From positions 1 to 52,363 of the forward strand of contig DAOUFY010000098.1 of NCBI GenBank assembly GCA_034429745.1: DNA of 52,363 nt. Direction: 5' to 3'. Source of the stretch: JBAXBF01 sp034429745 (GTDB lineage Bacteria; Chloroflexota; Anaerolineae; Anaerolineales; DRKV01). The notes beneath the pieces are model-generated. The model was not told where the DNA came from. It made no database searches and saw only the letters and a list, made by a program, of their open reading frames with translations. Of this stretch, positions 1 to 8,534 are shown in pieces (position 1 is the stretch's first letter; every line of letters begins with the position of its first letter). The position numbers and the translations under genes were made by a program.

Positions 1-96
1 ATGCGTCCCCCACTGTTTTGATCGTTTCCTGCCAACATTATCACTTATTGTGAACCAACACTACTCCCATGTCGCATACTTCGCTCCTCGCTCATA
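1..96 (-). repeat. Direct repeat copy 1 (decayed coding fragment)
   Basis: The first 96 bases match 837-932 without gaps, with about 10 mismatches by eye (roughly 90% identity). On the minus strand both copies can be read as protein (YERGAKYA..WE, then GRKR.KQWGTHW), but this copy has an in-frame TAG right after WE. It is therefore a decayed duplicate of the 5' part of the pseudogene at 452-932, cut by the window edge. The unit (broken gene plus 92-residue gene) looks tandemly duplicated with a period of 836 bases. Confidence 0.75.
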
Positions 97-150
97 GCGG
101 AAACCAGTCATGCACCACTTATTCAATCAACTACGTTATTGGGCAAAATT

Positions 151-429
151 TCAATTCCGGTACCAAGTTAAATGATGCTTCTCCGCTATCGGTTTGACGC
201 TCTCTAACTCTTGCAGCAATTCGTCTAACCGCTTTCGTTCGTCATCGCCTAATTCTTGCGGTTTCGATAGCAATTCTTCAACCATCCCCATGATATTGGT
301 CCATTCAGTAGCGTAAGTGTAAAAATCCAAATCATTCCCAATCTCAATACCGTTGCGTAGTTCATCCACCGCGCTAGCAATTGATCGTAAAAAAAGATTT
401 ACTCGGCTCACTTCAACTTTCACATCCAT
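151..429 (-). CDS. Small hypothetical protein (92 aa)
   Basis: Not recognised. It is a soluble, acidic, largely helical protein with no signal peptide or membrane segment; the second half is charged (DDERKRLDELLQELESV). It begins 22 bases downstream of the stop of the broken gene at 452-932 on the same strand, as if the two once formed a two-gene operon. A toxin-antitoxin or immunity-type pair is conceivable from size and arrangement but no motif supports it. The start is the ATG at 429; no strong Shine-Dalgarno is visible. It lies between the two copies of the 96-base repeat, so it may belong to a tandemly duplicated unit whose other copy is outside the window. Confidence 0.5.
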   Translation of the reverse strand: MDVKVEVSRVNLFLRSIASAVDELRNGIEIGNDLDFYTYATEWTNIMGMVEELLSKPQELGDDERKRLDELLQELESVKPIAEKHHLTWYRN

Positions 430-451
430 TTATTTTATCTCTATATTCTCT

Positions 452-932
452 TTATTGTCTGTCCAAATCAACCGGCTGAAAAACAGTTACCCAGTATCCG
501 CGCCCAACTCGACATTCAACCATAATAAAATCATTATCACCTAATCCTTTATACTTACCGCTTTCACCAATAAAAGCCAAATGCCAGTATTGTTTGTATT
601 CCTTGCAATATATCACTTACATCACTCTTTATAACTGCACGCAATCTATCCAGATAATTCTTCAAAGACGTTCCACTTGCCACTCTTGTTGAACCAAAAC
701 ATAATTTACAAAATGCCACTCACGCGAAGGCAAATATTGACCGGCTTGAAGTGGCTTTCCCTACCACATAAAGACAGCCATGCCTTGCCTTATACGACTT
801 TCCGTCAATTATCTCCATCAAACTGTGCTCATACCAATGCGTCCCCCACTGTTTTGCTCTTTTCCTGCCAACAATATCACTCAGTGTGAACCGGCACGCC
901 TCCCATGCCGCATACTTCGCTCCTCGCTCATA
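452..932 (-). pseudogene. Multiply frameshifted gene remnant, unknown family
   Basis: Minus-strand reading gives protein-like stretches that change frame several times: GAKYAAWEACRFTLSDIVG (from about 930), MEIIDGKSYKARHGCLYVV (from the ATG at 818), then after a one-base shift GQYLPSREWHFVNYVLVQQ ending in a stop, then KNYLDRLRAVIKSDVSDIL in another frame, and finally FIMVECRVGRGYWVTVFQPV ending at TAA 452-454. Together they read like one protein of about 150 residues with at least three frameshifts. I do not recognise the family. The last open piece could be read as a 54-residue ORF from GTG 616, but a decayed gene is more likely. It lies just downstream of the restriction-modification genes on the same strand. 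Confidence 0.6.
837..932 (-). repeat. Direct repeat copy 2
   Basis: Second copy of the 96-base sequence at 1-96. In this copy the protein-like frame has no stop and runs into the rest of the pseudogene. Its presence at both ends of the 92-residue gene and pseudogene indicates a tandem duplication followed by decay. Confidence 0.75.
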
Positions 933-1077
933 ACCGAATCTTTGGATTAGTATCTAGAATCCCAGACAAATCAATTCCGCATTTCCTGCCAATTGCTTCC
1001 TACCTATTGGTCTCTCGTAGCTAATTGCGTAGCAAAGCAACATCAGCTAGAGCCAGATGTTAGACAGTATCTAGGAA

Positions 1078-2706
1078 TCATTTCAGCAATAATTTAGAAT
1101 ATATTTTGTTTAACAATTCTAGCAACATTACATCAGGTTGATTCTGGATAACGCTAATGCGATAACAATTAAAAACTTCAGATATTTCTTTAGCAGTATT
1201 CTTGGTAATTGATTGCAAGTCTATCACTTTGGCATTGTTCAAATCGTTTGGTTCAAACTTCTCTAACCCATCACCATACTCACGGCGGTTATCTTTAAAT
1301 AATTCTCGCGCAACGTCCGTAATCAAATAAGCCATCAAAACCTCTATATTGTTTATTGCAAATAAATTGAGATAAAAGCAATGGAAACAAGTTAAATTTC
1401 TTACTTCGGCTTCGTTTCTAACAAACCTCAGACCGTTTCGATTAAATACAGTTACAAGAATAGGAGCAGGAGGGCGATTCTCTATAGCATACCACGGCGT
1501 TCTATGGCTAGTAAGATACTTTTTATCTACACCAAGCTTTTCCCCCAATTGAATGTATCGGCGGATAGCAGGACTAGAAACATCAGTAATATTAAGGAGA
1601 TACGTGTTCTTTCCTAATGATTTTAACTTTTCAAAGTCTTCCTTTGTGAAGAAATATGAACTAGCTTGATTAGCCTTCGTAAGACATGGTAGTAAATATT
1701 TGTCTTCTATCTCAAACTCGCGTTTTTTTTGATCATTAAAAGTGAAGTAGTCGTTATCACCAGTAGCTATCCCTCTGACTACTCTTCCATATGTTGAAAG
1801 TGGAACAAGATTTTTATATTTATTCCCATTTTGTTTTTGATAGTATGCCCGCCATTTGATATTATCGTCTAAATCTTCATATAAGACTGCTTTCCCACCT
1901 GTCTTGATGTTTGGATAAAAAGAGAATTGTCTTTCAAGGTATTCCAAATCATCAAGCGATTTAACCGGTATAAATTCAACTGCTTTTATATCAGAAGAGT
2001 TATCAAAGAGCAGAATACAGGATGTAGTGATAACATTGTAAAACAAGTTTTCAGTGAAATCAAAAACTATAACGTATTTCAGGTTCTTGTATTTGATAAG
2101 ATTCCGTTTAATGAATACACCATAATCTGCATTCAGGAACTCTGATGGGAGAATATAAGCAGCTCTGCCATTTTCTGAAAGTTGACTTATTGACTTTAGC
2201 AAGAAAAGAGTATGCAAGTTTGTTAGCCCACTCAACACCAAACCAAGTCGACTTTGAAACTCTGCAAGTATTTCATTGCGATTCGGATAGTTCTGGAATC
2301 TATGATATGGTGGATTACAGATAATCCCATCATATCTATTGTTCCAATCATTAAACATATAATCATGATTTACAAACCTGATCCTGTAATCATCATAACC
2401 CTGAAATAAGATTTTCGCTTTCTTCAATACCTGCGGATCAACATCGTAGCCAATTAGTTGATATGAAACCAAGTTGGCTTCTTTGAGTATTGCTCTGAAA
2501 AATATACCCAACCCTACAGCAGGATCGAGAATAGTCTTGCACTGCGAGTTGCTGATAATCCATTTCGCCATAAAGCGGGCAATAGGAAAGGGAGTATAGA
2601 ATTGTCCTAACCTTTTCATGTGCTCACTACTGACATTTATAGCGTATTCTCTTTCTGGTATATCAGAAAAAAAGACTTCGTTTTGAATCTGTGCAATGAC
2701 TGCCAT
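1078..2706 (-). CDS. Type II N6-adenine DNA methyltransferase, Eco57I/AccI-SalI type
   Basis: Methylates adenine in the recognition site of the partner nuclease encoded just upstream. The 542-residue protein has the gamma-class order: a GQFYTP segment (about residue 35), the AdoMet motif I DPAVGLGIFF (about 61-70), and the catalytic motif IV NPPYHRF (about 133-139), followed by a long target-recognition half. Length fits stand-alone gamma-type methylases such as M.AccI and M.SalI. It starts 4 bases after the stop of the nuclease gene, so the two are cotranscribed with the nuclease first, and its ribosome site (GAAGAGA) lies in the end of the nuclease gene. No controller gene is visible. The specificity cannot be read from the sequence. 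Confidence 0.9.
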   Translation of the reverse strand: MAVIAQIQNEVFFSDIPEREYAINVSSEHMKRLGQFYTPFPIARFMAKWIISNSQCKTILDPAVGLGIFFRAILKEANLVSYQLIGYDVDPQVLKKAKILFQGYDDYRIRFVNHDYMFNDWNNRYDGIICNPPYHRFQNYPNRNEILAEFQSRLGLVLSGLTNLHTLFLLKSISQLSENGRAAYILPSEFLNADYGVFIKRNLIKYKNLKYVIVFDFTENLFYNVITTSCILLFDNSSDIKAVEFIPVKSLDDLEYLERQFSFYPNIKTGGKAVLYEDLDDNIKWRAYYQKQNGNKYKNLVPLSTYGRVVRGIATGDNDYFTFNDQKKREFEIEDKYLLPCLTKANQASSYFFTKEDFEKLKSLGKNTYLLNITDVSSPAIRRYIQLGEKLGVDKKYLTSHRTPWYAIENRPPAPILVTVFNRNGLRFVRNEAEVRNLTCFHCFYLNLFAINNIEVLMAYLITDVARELFKDNRREYGDGLEKFEPNDLNNAKVIDLQSITKNTAKEISEVFNCYRISVIQNQPDVMLLELLNKIYSKLLLK

Positions 2707-2710
2707 AGCA

Positions 2711-3604
2711 TTAATCTCTTCGCGTTAAATTCAACAGACTAAAGAGGTTTTCAGGATTTAAATATGCTTCTCCACCTTCAAACTTTACAAAAAACAACAA
2801 ACGCCCTCTGTCAAGTTCTCGATAGTCGCTTTGGTGGCTTGGCATTTCCACCTTTGATGCAATTTCGACACCTTCCTTTACGTTTATCTTAATAGTAGTC
2901 TTCTGCTGATTCTTTTCATCCTTTTCTATGAAGTACTTTGTGTTGCGATTGGCAGGGTTGCTGATCAACTCAAGAATGTTCTCGAAAGAGATACCATAAA
3001 CCTTATCGAAAAAGACTTGGAAATAAAAATGTGGAACGTTGAAAGTTTGGATCCACTTATAGACGATTATAATATCTTCGACCTTTGGCGTGAAACTTAA
3101 AAATTCCCTTTGATACGGCTTCTTATCAGAAATGGCTTTCTGTTGAAGATACAAATTATACTTCTCAACAAGGAATGAACTGGAACGAATTTCTATACCT
3201 GCAACAGCATTTGGAACGATTGACATCTGCTCTTCTTGTGAGAGATTGCTAATGCTAAAGTTCCATTCTGGTTTGTAGTCTTTTATTTTAAACACTAAAA
3301 GATCTGGTCGCTTGCCAATACAGTCTAGCTCGTCTTGATAGGACTCGTAGAACTCTTTGAAGCCTGCTTGGCCAGCAACAAGCCTGTCCGATTTTCCATA
3401 ATGAACGGCAATAAAGTGCCTATTTGTTTTGTTGATTGCACTAAATACAAGCCTCTCTGCCCAATCTCCTTGTTCACGATTCGTAAGGAATTCTGAAAAA
3501 GCCTGTGTGGGTGGTTTGCTGCGTTTCCTTTGCTGGTTAAAATCAGCAACGATGTTACTTGGTACGTTCAATGATAATTCACGAATCCTGTCTTTATAAA
3601 TCAT
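2711..3604 (-). CDS. Type II restriction endonuclease, probably AccI-like
   Basis: Cleaves unmethylated DNA at the site protected by the adjacent methylase. The 297-residue protein has a PD-(D/E)XK-like core: KRPDLLVFK near residue 98 and, about 45 residues on, GIEIRSSSF, where E-x-R could replace the usual E-x-K. The upstream GDWAERLVF segment is a plausible first helix with a Glu. My family guess (AccI/XamI type) rests on this layout and on the AccI/SalI-like partner methylase; it is not certain. A good ribosome site (AGGAGA, 3615-3620 region) precedes the ATG at 3604. Being first in the operon is unusual for lone R-M pairs, where methylase-first or controller-led order limits self-damage. 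Confidence 0.75.
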   Translation of the reverse strand: MIYKDRIRELSLNVPSNIVADFNQQRKRSKPPTQAFSEFLTNREQGDWAERLVFSAINKTNRHFIAVHYGKSDRLVAGQAGFKEFYESYQDELDCIGKRPDLLVFKIKDYKPEWNFSISNLSQEEQMSIVPNAVAGIEIRSSSFLVEKYNLYLQQKAISDKKPYQREFLSFTPKVEDIIIVYKWIQTFNVPHFYFQVFFDKVYGISFENILELISNPANRNTKYFIEKDEKNQQKTTIKINVKEGVEIASKVEMPSHQSDYRELDRGRLLFFVKFEGGEAYLNPENLFSLLNLTRRD

Positions 3605-4554
3605 GTGAAATTAGTCTCCTTGATTGTTTTGACAAACAGGTTATTAGCGTATTGATAAGATGCCTAACTGCGTTTATAACTGCATCCTGCCTTATAACCG
3701 CTTATCTTTTGCTTTTGCCGAAAACATGCTGTATTCATAAACTGAGTTTATAAACGGCAAAGACTATCTACAATAATGACTATAATAAAAATTTAGATAA
3801 AAATCAAGCTTTGGGAAAGCCCAAAATATCATCAAACGGAACATCAAAACTGGCTGAAAAACAAAGGAAAACACGCTATCGCTGCATGTTCTGCTAGACC
3901 AATATAATCTACTACCCAAATCCTAGCTTCATCTAGCAAAATTGTGCCCAAAAGCGCTTTAAGTCATACGTGGACAAGATGAAACTGCGACAGATCATCT
4001 ACTATCTGGACATTAACCATTGCGTGCTCTCTGGTTCAAGCTCAATCGGCACAATTGCCTTACTTGTCAAGCTGCGTTCAGGTTAAGAAAACCGAAATTG
4101 GTAAGCTGTTTGCCCTTATCTGGAACAATGCACAGATTCTTTATCATCGCAATAGTATCTCGGCTTACTCTATGATAAGTAGGCTGTTGGGGTTCCAGAA
4201 GAAAACGCGGGCAGCCACTCGAGAGCCAATGGATGTGCTCTCAAAGCCAACATTATTTCCTCGAAGCTTCTGGTGCCTACAATCACCTGTAGTATTACTC
4301 GAGTGTAATCTAAAGTATTCTATTAGAAAAGCTAATAGGTATTAGTTTGAAAAGGTTAATACTGTTTCCCGTCCCAATTTGGTCCATCTTGCTCAAAGTT
4401 TATGTTATTCTTCACGCGTCATAAAGACTCGATAGCTACCATGAAGTTGCTTATATGTTGTTTCAACTGATCCCAAAAATATTACGATTATATCTGACTA
4501 CTTAGTTTTTGCGTCTAGAGGGACTTCATCTCCAGAACCCACCTTGCTAGAACA
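3605..4554. other. Gene-poor interval between R-M operon and kinase gene
   Basis: About 950 bases with no convincing gene. Directly upstream of the nuclease gene are repeated TTATAAC-type words and a perfect inverted repeat (3737-3751). A short plus-strand frame around 3980-4085 reads MKLRQIIYYLDINHCVLSG before a stop, and another open frame follows at 4055-4345, but neither has a ribosome site or recognisable motif. The interval looks like decayed accessory DNA. Confidence 0.5.
3737..3751. promoter_or_regulatory. Perfect inverted repeat ATAAACT-G-AGTTTAT upstream of R-M operon
   Basis: Seven-base arms around a single central base, about 135 bases upstream of the nuclease start. Such short palindromes upstream of R-M operons can be regulator sites, but no controller gene is present in the window, so the role is open. 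Confidence 0.35.
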
Positions 4555-6753
4555 TCAGGGCGAGACGACACAGCGAAATCCGGTGACGTTAGTTGAAAGT
4601 GCTGGATTCGACTTGCCTCGATCCGTTGTTCTTATCCAAAGGTATGGATCACTCCAAGCGCCACCACGCAATACTCGTTCCTCTCCTGTAGTGGGTCCAG
4701 GCGGGTAATCTTTTGGGGAATTTGTATAATAATCTTCTGCATACCAATCCTGCACCCATTCCCATACGTTGCCAGCCATGTCCAACGCCCCGTAAGGGCT
4801 TGCACCTAAGGGATAATTGCCTACCGGCGCTGTCTCACTGTATCCATCGTTTTCACTTTCATCTGAACTACTAAATTCACAGTTCGTATCACAATAATTC
4901 AACCTTTCGCCTGTAGGTTCTTCATTGCCCCATGGAAACTTGCGTCCGTCCGTACCGCGTGCCGCTTTCTCCCATTCTGCTTCCGTCGGCAGCCGGCCCC
5001 CTGCCCATTCACAATATGCTTCGGCATCTTGCCAACTTACTTGGACTACAGGATAATTACCTTTACCCTCTATGTTACTATTTTCACCTGCAGGGCGTTG
5101 CCAATTTGCTCCTACCGTTTCTTCCCATTCTTCTGTTTTTTGGTTATTCACCCAGCTTATCCCTGCTTTTTCTGCATCTGTTTCCCATTGTGTTTCCTTG
5201 ACAAATGTGGCAAACATATCATTGGTTACTTCTGTTTTATAAATCCAATATGAATCCAAATATACTTCATGTTGTGGAACTTCATCAAAAATCCAACTTC
5301 TTTCGCAGTCTTTACCACACTCTTTCCACACTGCTTCCGCTTCATTTTCTGTCAATCCCATCAAAAATTCACCTGCCGGCACATATACCATCTCTGCCCC
5401 ATCTTTCTCATTTACCTTCACATATCCTGCTTTTGGTGTTGAAGTGGCTTTTGTTGTATGTTGAGTTTGAAAAGCTTGCATTTCAACTGTACGCTGAATT
5501 TGAGGAGCTTGCATTTCACGTGCTTGCTGAGTTATAGTAGATTGTATTTCAAGTATTTGCTGAGTTAGAGCAGCTTGCAATTCAACTGCTTGGTGACTTA
5601 GGGTAGATTGTATTTCAAGTGCTTGCTGACTTTGAGTAGCACTTAATTCTTGTGCTGTGCGAAACTGTGTATAGCTGAAGATAAGCGAAACCAATCCTAC
5701 TGCTGCTAAAAGCAAAAGCCAAGCAAGAACATTTGACCTACCCTTTTTTACTTTTTGTAATTCACCTGTGTGTTGCTCATCTTTGTGATTGTCATCATAA
5801 GTTTCGGATTTTTCCATTCCACGTGTTTGATAGTCAGACCGCCCATTTTCTGGCTCACTTGGCGCTGCTCCTACATCATCGGTGATATCTTCACCTGCTG
5901 CATGGCTTTTTCCATGCAGCACTCGCTCCAATGCATGGGCAAATTCCCTCATGCTTTCGTAACGCGCACTTGGTTCTTTAGCTAGTGCCTTGAGCAGGAT
6001 CTTTTCCATCTCATCCGACAGGCTTGGATTCAAGCTGCTAGGACGTTTTAACGGCTCCGTCAACTGCTTTTCCAATACCCCAGCCGGTGTTTCGGCATCA
6101 TACGGCACTCGCGCCGTAACCATCTCATACAGCACTACACCCAACGCATAAATGTCTGTCCGTTCACTCACTTGGTTTTTCCACTGTTCCGGTGCCATAT
6201 ATTTCGGCGTTCCTACACCTACACCCGTCCCAGTCAACGTTTGCCCTTCATCTACATCCAATATCTTCGCTACCCCAAAATCCGACAGCATTGGCTGCCC
6301 TTCTTTGGTCAGCAGAATATTGGCTGGCTTTACATCGCGGTGTATCGTTCCATGTTGATGCGCATATGCTAATGCGTGGGCAATGGGCAGCAGTATGCGC
6401 ACCGCTTCTTGGTATGGCATGGGTGCATTACCCATCGCTCTTAGCTTATCTTTCAGCGTACCCCCTCCAAGAAAGGGCATGACCAAGTAAGGTGTCCCTT
6501 CATACTCACCATAATCCAAGACAGGTACTATGTTCGGGTGAGTAAATTTTGCCATACGCTTGGTTTCTCGCTCGAACCGCTGCAGCAGCCGTTCCGCCTG
6601 GTCCGGCGGTATCGAACGCATGCGGATGAATTTAATGGCTACCTCACGCTCCAAATGCGTGTCATACGCTTTGTACACCACGGCAACGCCACCCTCGCCT
6701 AGGGGTTCAATGACCTGATAACGGCCGATAGACTGTCCGCTGAAATCTGGCAT
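4555..6753 (-). CDS. Membrane Ser/Thr protein kinase with C-terminal FGE-sulfatase (SUMF1) domain
   Basis: A 732-residue signalling protein. Residues 11-270 are a complete Hanks-type kinase: glycine loop GEGGVAVVYK (19-28), Lys41 in VAIKF, catalytic HRDVKPAN (138-145), DFG (158-160) and APEQW. An acidic linker leads to one membrane segment (about 340-362), then a Gln-rich coiled-coil of about 70 residues built from LQSTL.HQA-type repeats, then a SUMF1 domain (about 440-730) ending RVLRGGAWSDP...GFRCV. The kinase is cytoplasmic and the SUMF1 domain should be outside. The copper-binding cysteines of true formylglycine-generating enzymes (C..SYC after RGGS) are absent, so this domain is probably a binding or effector module. 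Start ATG 6753 has a GGGAGG ribosome site. A kinase-less paralogue is at 43426-44703. Confidence 0.95.
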   Translation of the reverse strand: MPDFSGQSIGRYQVIEPLGEGGVAVVYKAYDTHLEREVAIKFIRMRSIPPDQAERLLQRFERETKRMAKFTHPNIVPVLDYGEYEGTPYLVMPFLGGGTLKDKLRAMGNAPMPYQEAVRILLPIAHALAYAHQHGTIHRDVKPANILLTKEGQPMLSDFGVAKILDVDEGQTLTGTGVGVGTPKYMAPEQWKNQVSERTDIYALGVVLYEMVTARVPYDAETPAGVLEKQLTEPLKRPSSLNPSLSDEMEKILLKALAKEPSARYESMREFAHALERVLHGKSHAAGEDITDDVGAAPSEPENGRSDYQTRGMEKSETYDDNHKDEQHTGELQKVKKGRSNVLAWLLLLAAVGLVSLIFSYTQFRTAQELSATQSQQALEIQSTLSHQAVELQAALTQQILEIQSTITQQAREMQAPQIQRTVEMQAFQTQHTTKATSTPKAGYVKVNEKDGAEMVYVPAGEFLMGLTENEAEAVWKECGKDCERSWIFDEVPQHEVYLDSYWIYKTEVTNDMFATFVKETQWETDAEKAGISWVNNQKTEEWEETVGANWQRPAGENSNIEGKGNYPVVQVSWQDAEAYCEWAGGRLPTEAEWEKAARGTDGRKFPWGNEEPTGERLNYCDTNCEFSSSDESENDGYSETAPVGNYPLGASPYGALDMAGNVWEWVQDWYAEDYYTNSPKDYPPGPTTGEERVLRGGAWSDPYLWIRTTDRGKSNPALSTNVTGFRCVVSP

Positions 6754-6776
6754 AGCTGCCTCCCAATGGTTATTTA

Positions 6777-6808
6777 GATAAAATAACTTAGATTACAATT
6801 ATTTTATC
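6777..6808. promoter_or_regulatory. 10-12-10 inverted repeat upstream of kinase-SUMF1 gene
   Basis: GATAAAATAA (6777-6786) and TTATTTTATC (6799-6808) form perfect 10-base arms around 12 bases. It sits about 24 bases upstream of the start codon. The same element, with one arm mismatch, is at 43371-43402 upstream of the paralogue. It could be an operator or overlap the promoter; there is no run of T marking a terminator. Confidence 0.5.
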
Positions 6809-7206
6809 ATATTATTGTTTTAATACTTGATGAGATTGCATAAGTTTGTCCAAAACTCTCACATATAGCAAAAACAAAAATGCCCAGAGCAATCCTTTTC
6901 TGAATCACCCCGGGCGCGTACCTTTTTACTTGATAATGAAAAATCAGCAAAAATATGATACAATATGTATTTGAGCGCCAAACTAAATCAGAAAATACTG
7001 CGAAAAGCAGCGGGCTCAATTGGTTATAAATACAAACTTACCCAGCCAAAGGTATATGTCCTGTTATAAAAAATTTCTGTTTTATGTTGTAAAGGCAAGG
7101 CAGCATTTCCTCACTGCCAGCATTACGAGAGTAATAAATTCAGCCCTCCGGAGGCAGGCGTTCGAGCCGCGGTGGGGGCAAGCCAATCCTTTCCTTACAC
7201 TTTTCT
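6809..7206. other. Divergent intergenic region, no supported gene
   Basis: About 400 bases between the minus-strand kinase gene and the plus-strand small-protein pair. The part next to the kinase is AT-rich and partly shared with the upstream region of the paralogue (GCAATCTCA.CAAGTATT). A minus-strand frame at 6807-7019 has no ribosome site. A GC-rich stretch at 7141-7190 contains GTTCGAGCC but does not fold as a tRNA. Confidence 0.4.
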
Positions 7207-7542
7207 ATGAATAAATCTTACGACCTAAACAACGCTGAAGATCGGCGCGCTTATATCCTCAACTCTTGGGAAGTAACCGCAGCTCTCGCTTATGCCGGCT
7301 ACAAGGCATATCAACGCGGCGCCGTTGTTTTCGCTAGAGGCTGCGAAAAACCTATGTACGTTCCTTTGCTAGGCAACGATTTTGGCAATCCTTCCGCAAT
7401 GCAAGCCTTGCGCGATTACGACGCCGAAAAAGAAATTATTGTGCTTTTTTACTTAGGTGAACCGCAACCCATTGTCGAACGCATCAGCGTTGAGCATTTT
7501 CCTCCACCACAAGCTTATATGAAGTATAATAAACAAGGCTGA
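7207..7542 (+). CDS. Small hypothetical protein, first of a tandem pair
   Basis: A 111-residue soluble protein of unknown function. It is paralogous to the next gene: both open with a .YDL..A..R...I...W sequence, share A.LAYAGYK and RGAVVFA.G (about residues 28-48), then PMYVP.L, then DYDAEKEIIV-type text and a C-terminal PPP.AY. No signal peptide, membrane segment or cysteine pattern is seen. No clear Shine-Dalgarno precedes the ATG at 7207. The gene ends 9 bases before its partner, so they form an operon, divergent from the kinase gene. Confidence 0.75.
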   Translation: MNKSYDLNNAEDRRAYILNSWEVTAALAYAGYKAYQRGAVVFARGCEKPMYVPLLGNDFGNPSAMQALRDYDAEKEIIVLFYLGEPQPIVERISVEHFPPPQAYMKYNKQG

Positions 7543-7551
7543 TAGGTTACT

Positions 7552-7899
7552 ATGCGTGAAACTTACGATCTAAAAACTGCTGATGGGCGTTATAAATTCA
7601 TTATGGATACTTGGCCCGGCACTGCCGGTTTAGCTTATGCTGGCTATAAAACTCACGACCGCGGCGCTGTGGTTTTTGCCCCTGGCATCAATTTCCCGAT
7701 GTATGTTCCGCGTTTATCCGATTACGGCTACAACAATTACCCCTCCCGAGAAATCGAGCTTGCTGTCAGCCAATATGACCCTGAAAAAGAGATTGTGGTT
7801 ATTTTTTTCCTTCAAGATGAAAGCTTCGTGTATGGCAAATTCCAAAACAAAGCCATGCCCCCCCCTAAAGCCTATTATGCCTTCGCCCGTATGATCTAA
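7552..7899 (+). CDS. Small hypothetical protein, second of a tandem pair
   Basis: A 115-residue paralogue of the preceding gene. Shared segments are LAYAGYK, RGAVVFAPG, PMYVPRL, YDPEKEIVVIFF and MPPPKAYYA; between them the sequences differ, so the duplication is old. The conserved glycine-rich first half and the YDPEKEIVV strand suggest a small alpha/beta fold. Function unknown. Translation probably starts at ATG 7552, with only a weak GATAGG upstream; coupling to the upstream gene is likely. The stop lies 20 bases from the convergent nadD gene. Confidence 0.75.
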   Translation: MRETYDLKTADGRYKFIMDTWPGTAGLAYAGYKTHDRGAVVFAPGINFPMYVPRLSDYGYNNYPSREIELAVSQYDPEKEIVVIFFLQDESFVYGKFQNKAMPPPKAYYAFARMI

Positions 7900-7919
7900 T
7901 TTCTACTTCAAAATTGCTT

Positions 7920-8519
7920 TCAGTCGCGATATAGCTTATTTTCTAGAATATAGTGATACACCGCTTCAGGCAAGAAATAGCGGAAAGGCCGCTTTTCTCT
8001 AATTCTTGCCCGAATTTCTTGAGATGAAATCTCTATCAAAGGTGTAGGAATAAATTGCACTTTTTCACTAATGCCAATCAACTTCTCCTCTAGTTGAGCC
8101 ATATTGATTTCATCTTGCGGCCGGCGCATTACACCCAGTTTATCGCAGTTGGATAAAAATTCCCGCGGCCGATACCAATTCGGCAAATCGCGCAGAGAAT
8201 CGCCTCCCATCAAATAAATTAACTCAACTTGTGGATAGCGTTCTCTCATGATCCGCATCGTATCAACAACATAATGAGGTCCCGGCCGTTCTACTTCCAC
8301 CAGCGATAATGTAAAAAACGGCTCACCACTTAATGTTCTGCTTACCATATCCACGCGATAGCGAATTGGCGTGATGACCTGATCTCTCTTATGGGGTGGC
8401 TGAGAAGATACTACCCACAACACTTGATCCAACTGCAACGCATAGCAAGCTTCAGAGGCTAAGATCAAATGCCCCAAATGTGGCGGATCAAAAGTCCCTC
8501 CAAACACCCCAAGCCGCAT
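7920..8519 (-). CDS. nadD: Nicotinate-nucleotide adenylyltransferase
   Basis: Transfers AMP from ATP to nicotinate mononucleotide, giving deamido-NAD in NAD synthesis; cytoplasmic. The 199-residue protein starts with the nucleotidyltransferase signature GGTFDPPHLGHLILA (residues 7-21) and ends with the ISSQEIRARI segment that carries the second ATP-binding motif. Length is typical. ATG 8519 has a GGAGAAATAA leader. The gene lies 15 bases downstream of obgE on the same strand, the common obgE-nadD arrangement. Confidence 0.96.
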   Translation of the reverse strand: MRLGVFGGTFDPPHLGHLILASEACYALQLDQVLWVVSSQPPHKRDQVITPIRYRVDMVSRTLSGEPFFTLSLVEVERPGPHYVVDTMRIMRERYPQVELIYLMGGDSLRDLPNWYRPREFLSNCDKLGVMRRPQDEINMAQLEEKLIGISEKVQFIPTPLIEISSQEIRARIREKRPFRYFLPEAVYHYILENKLYRD

Positions 8520-8534
8520 TTATTTCTCCTATGC

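Noticed and set aside
4055..4345. 96-codon plus-strand ORF
   Set aside because: No ribosome site, no recognisable motif, unusual composition; lies in a decayed interval.
6807..7019. 70-codon minus-strand ORF with hydrophobic segments upstream of the kinase gene
   Set aside because: No ribosome site, and it overlaps the probable promoter and inverted repeat of the kinase gene.
7141..7190. tRNA-like GTTCGAGCC sequence in a GC-rich stretch
   Set aside because: The bases around the putative T-loop do not pair as a T-stem, and no matching acceptor or anticodon arm could be found upstream.
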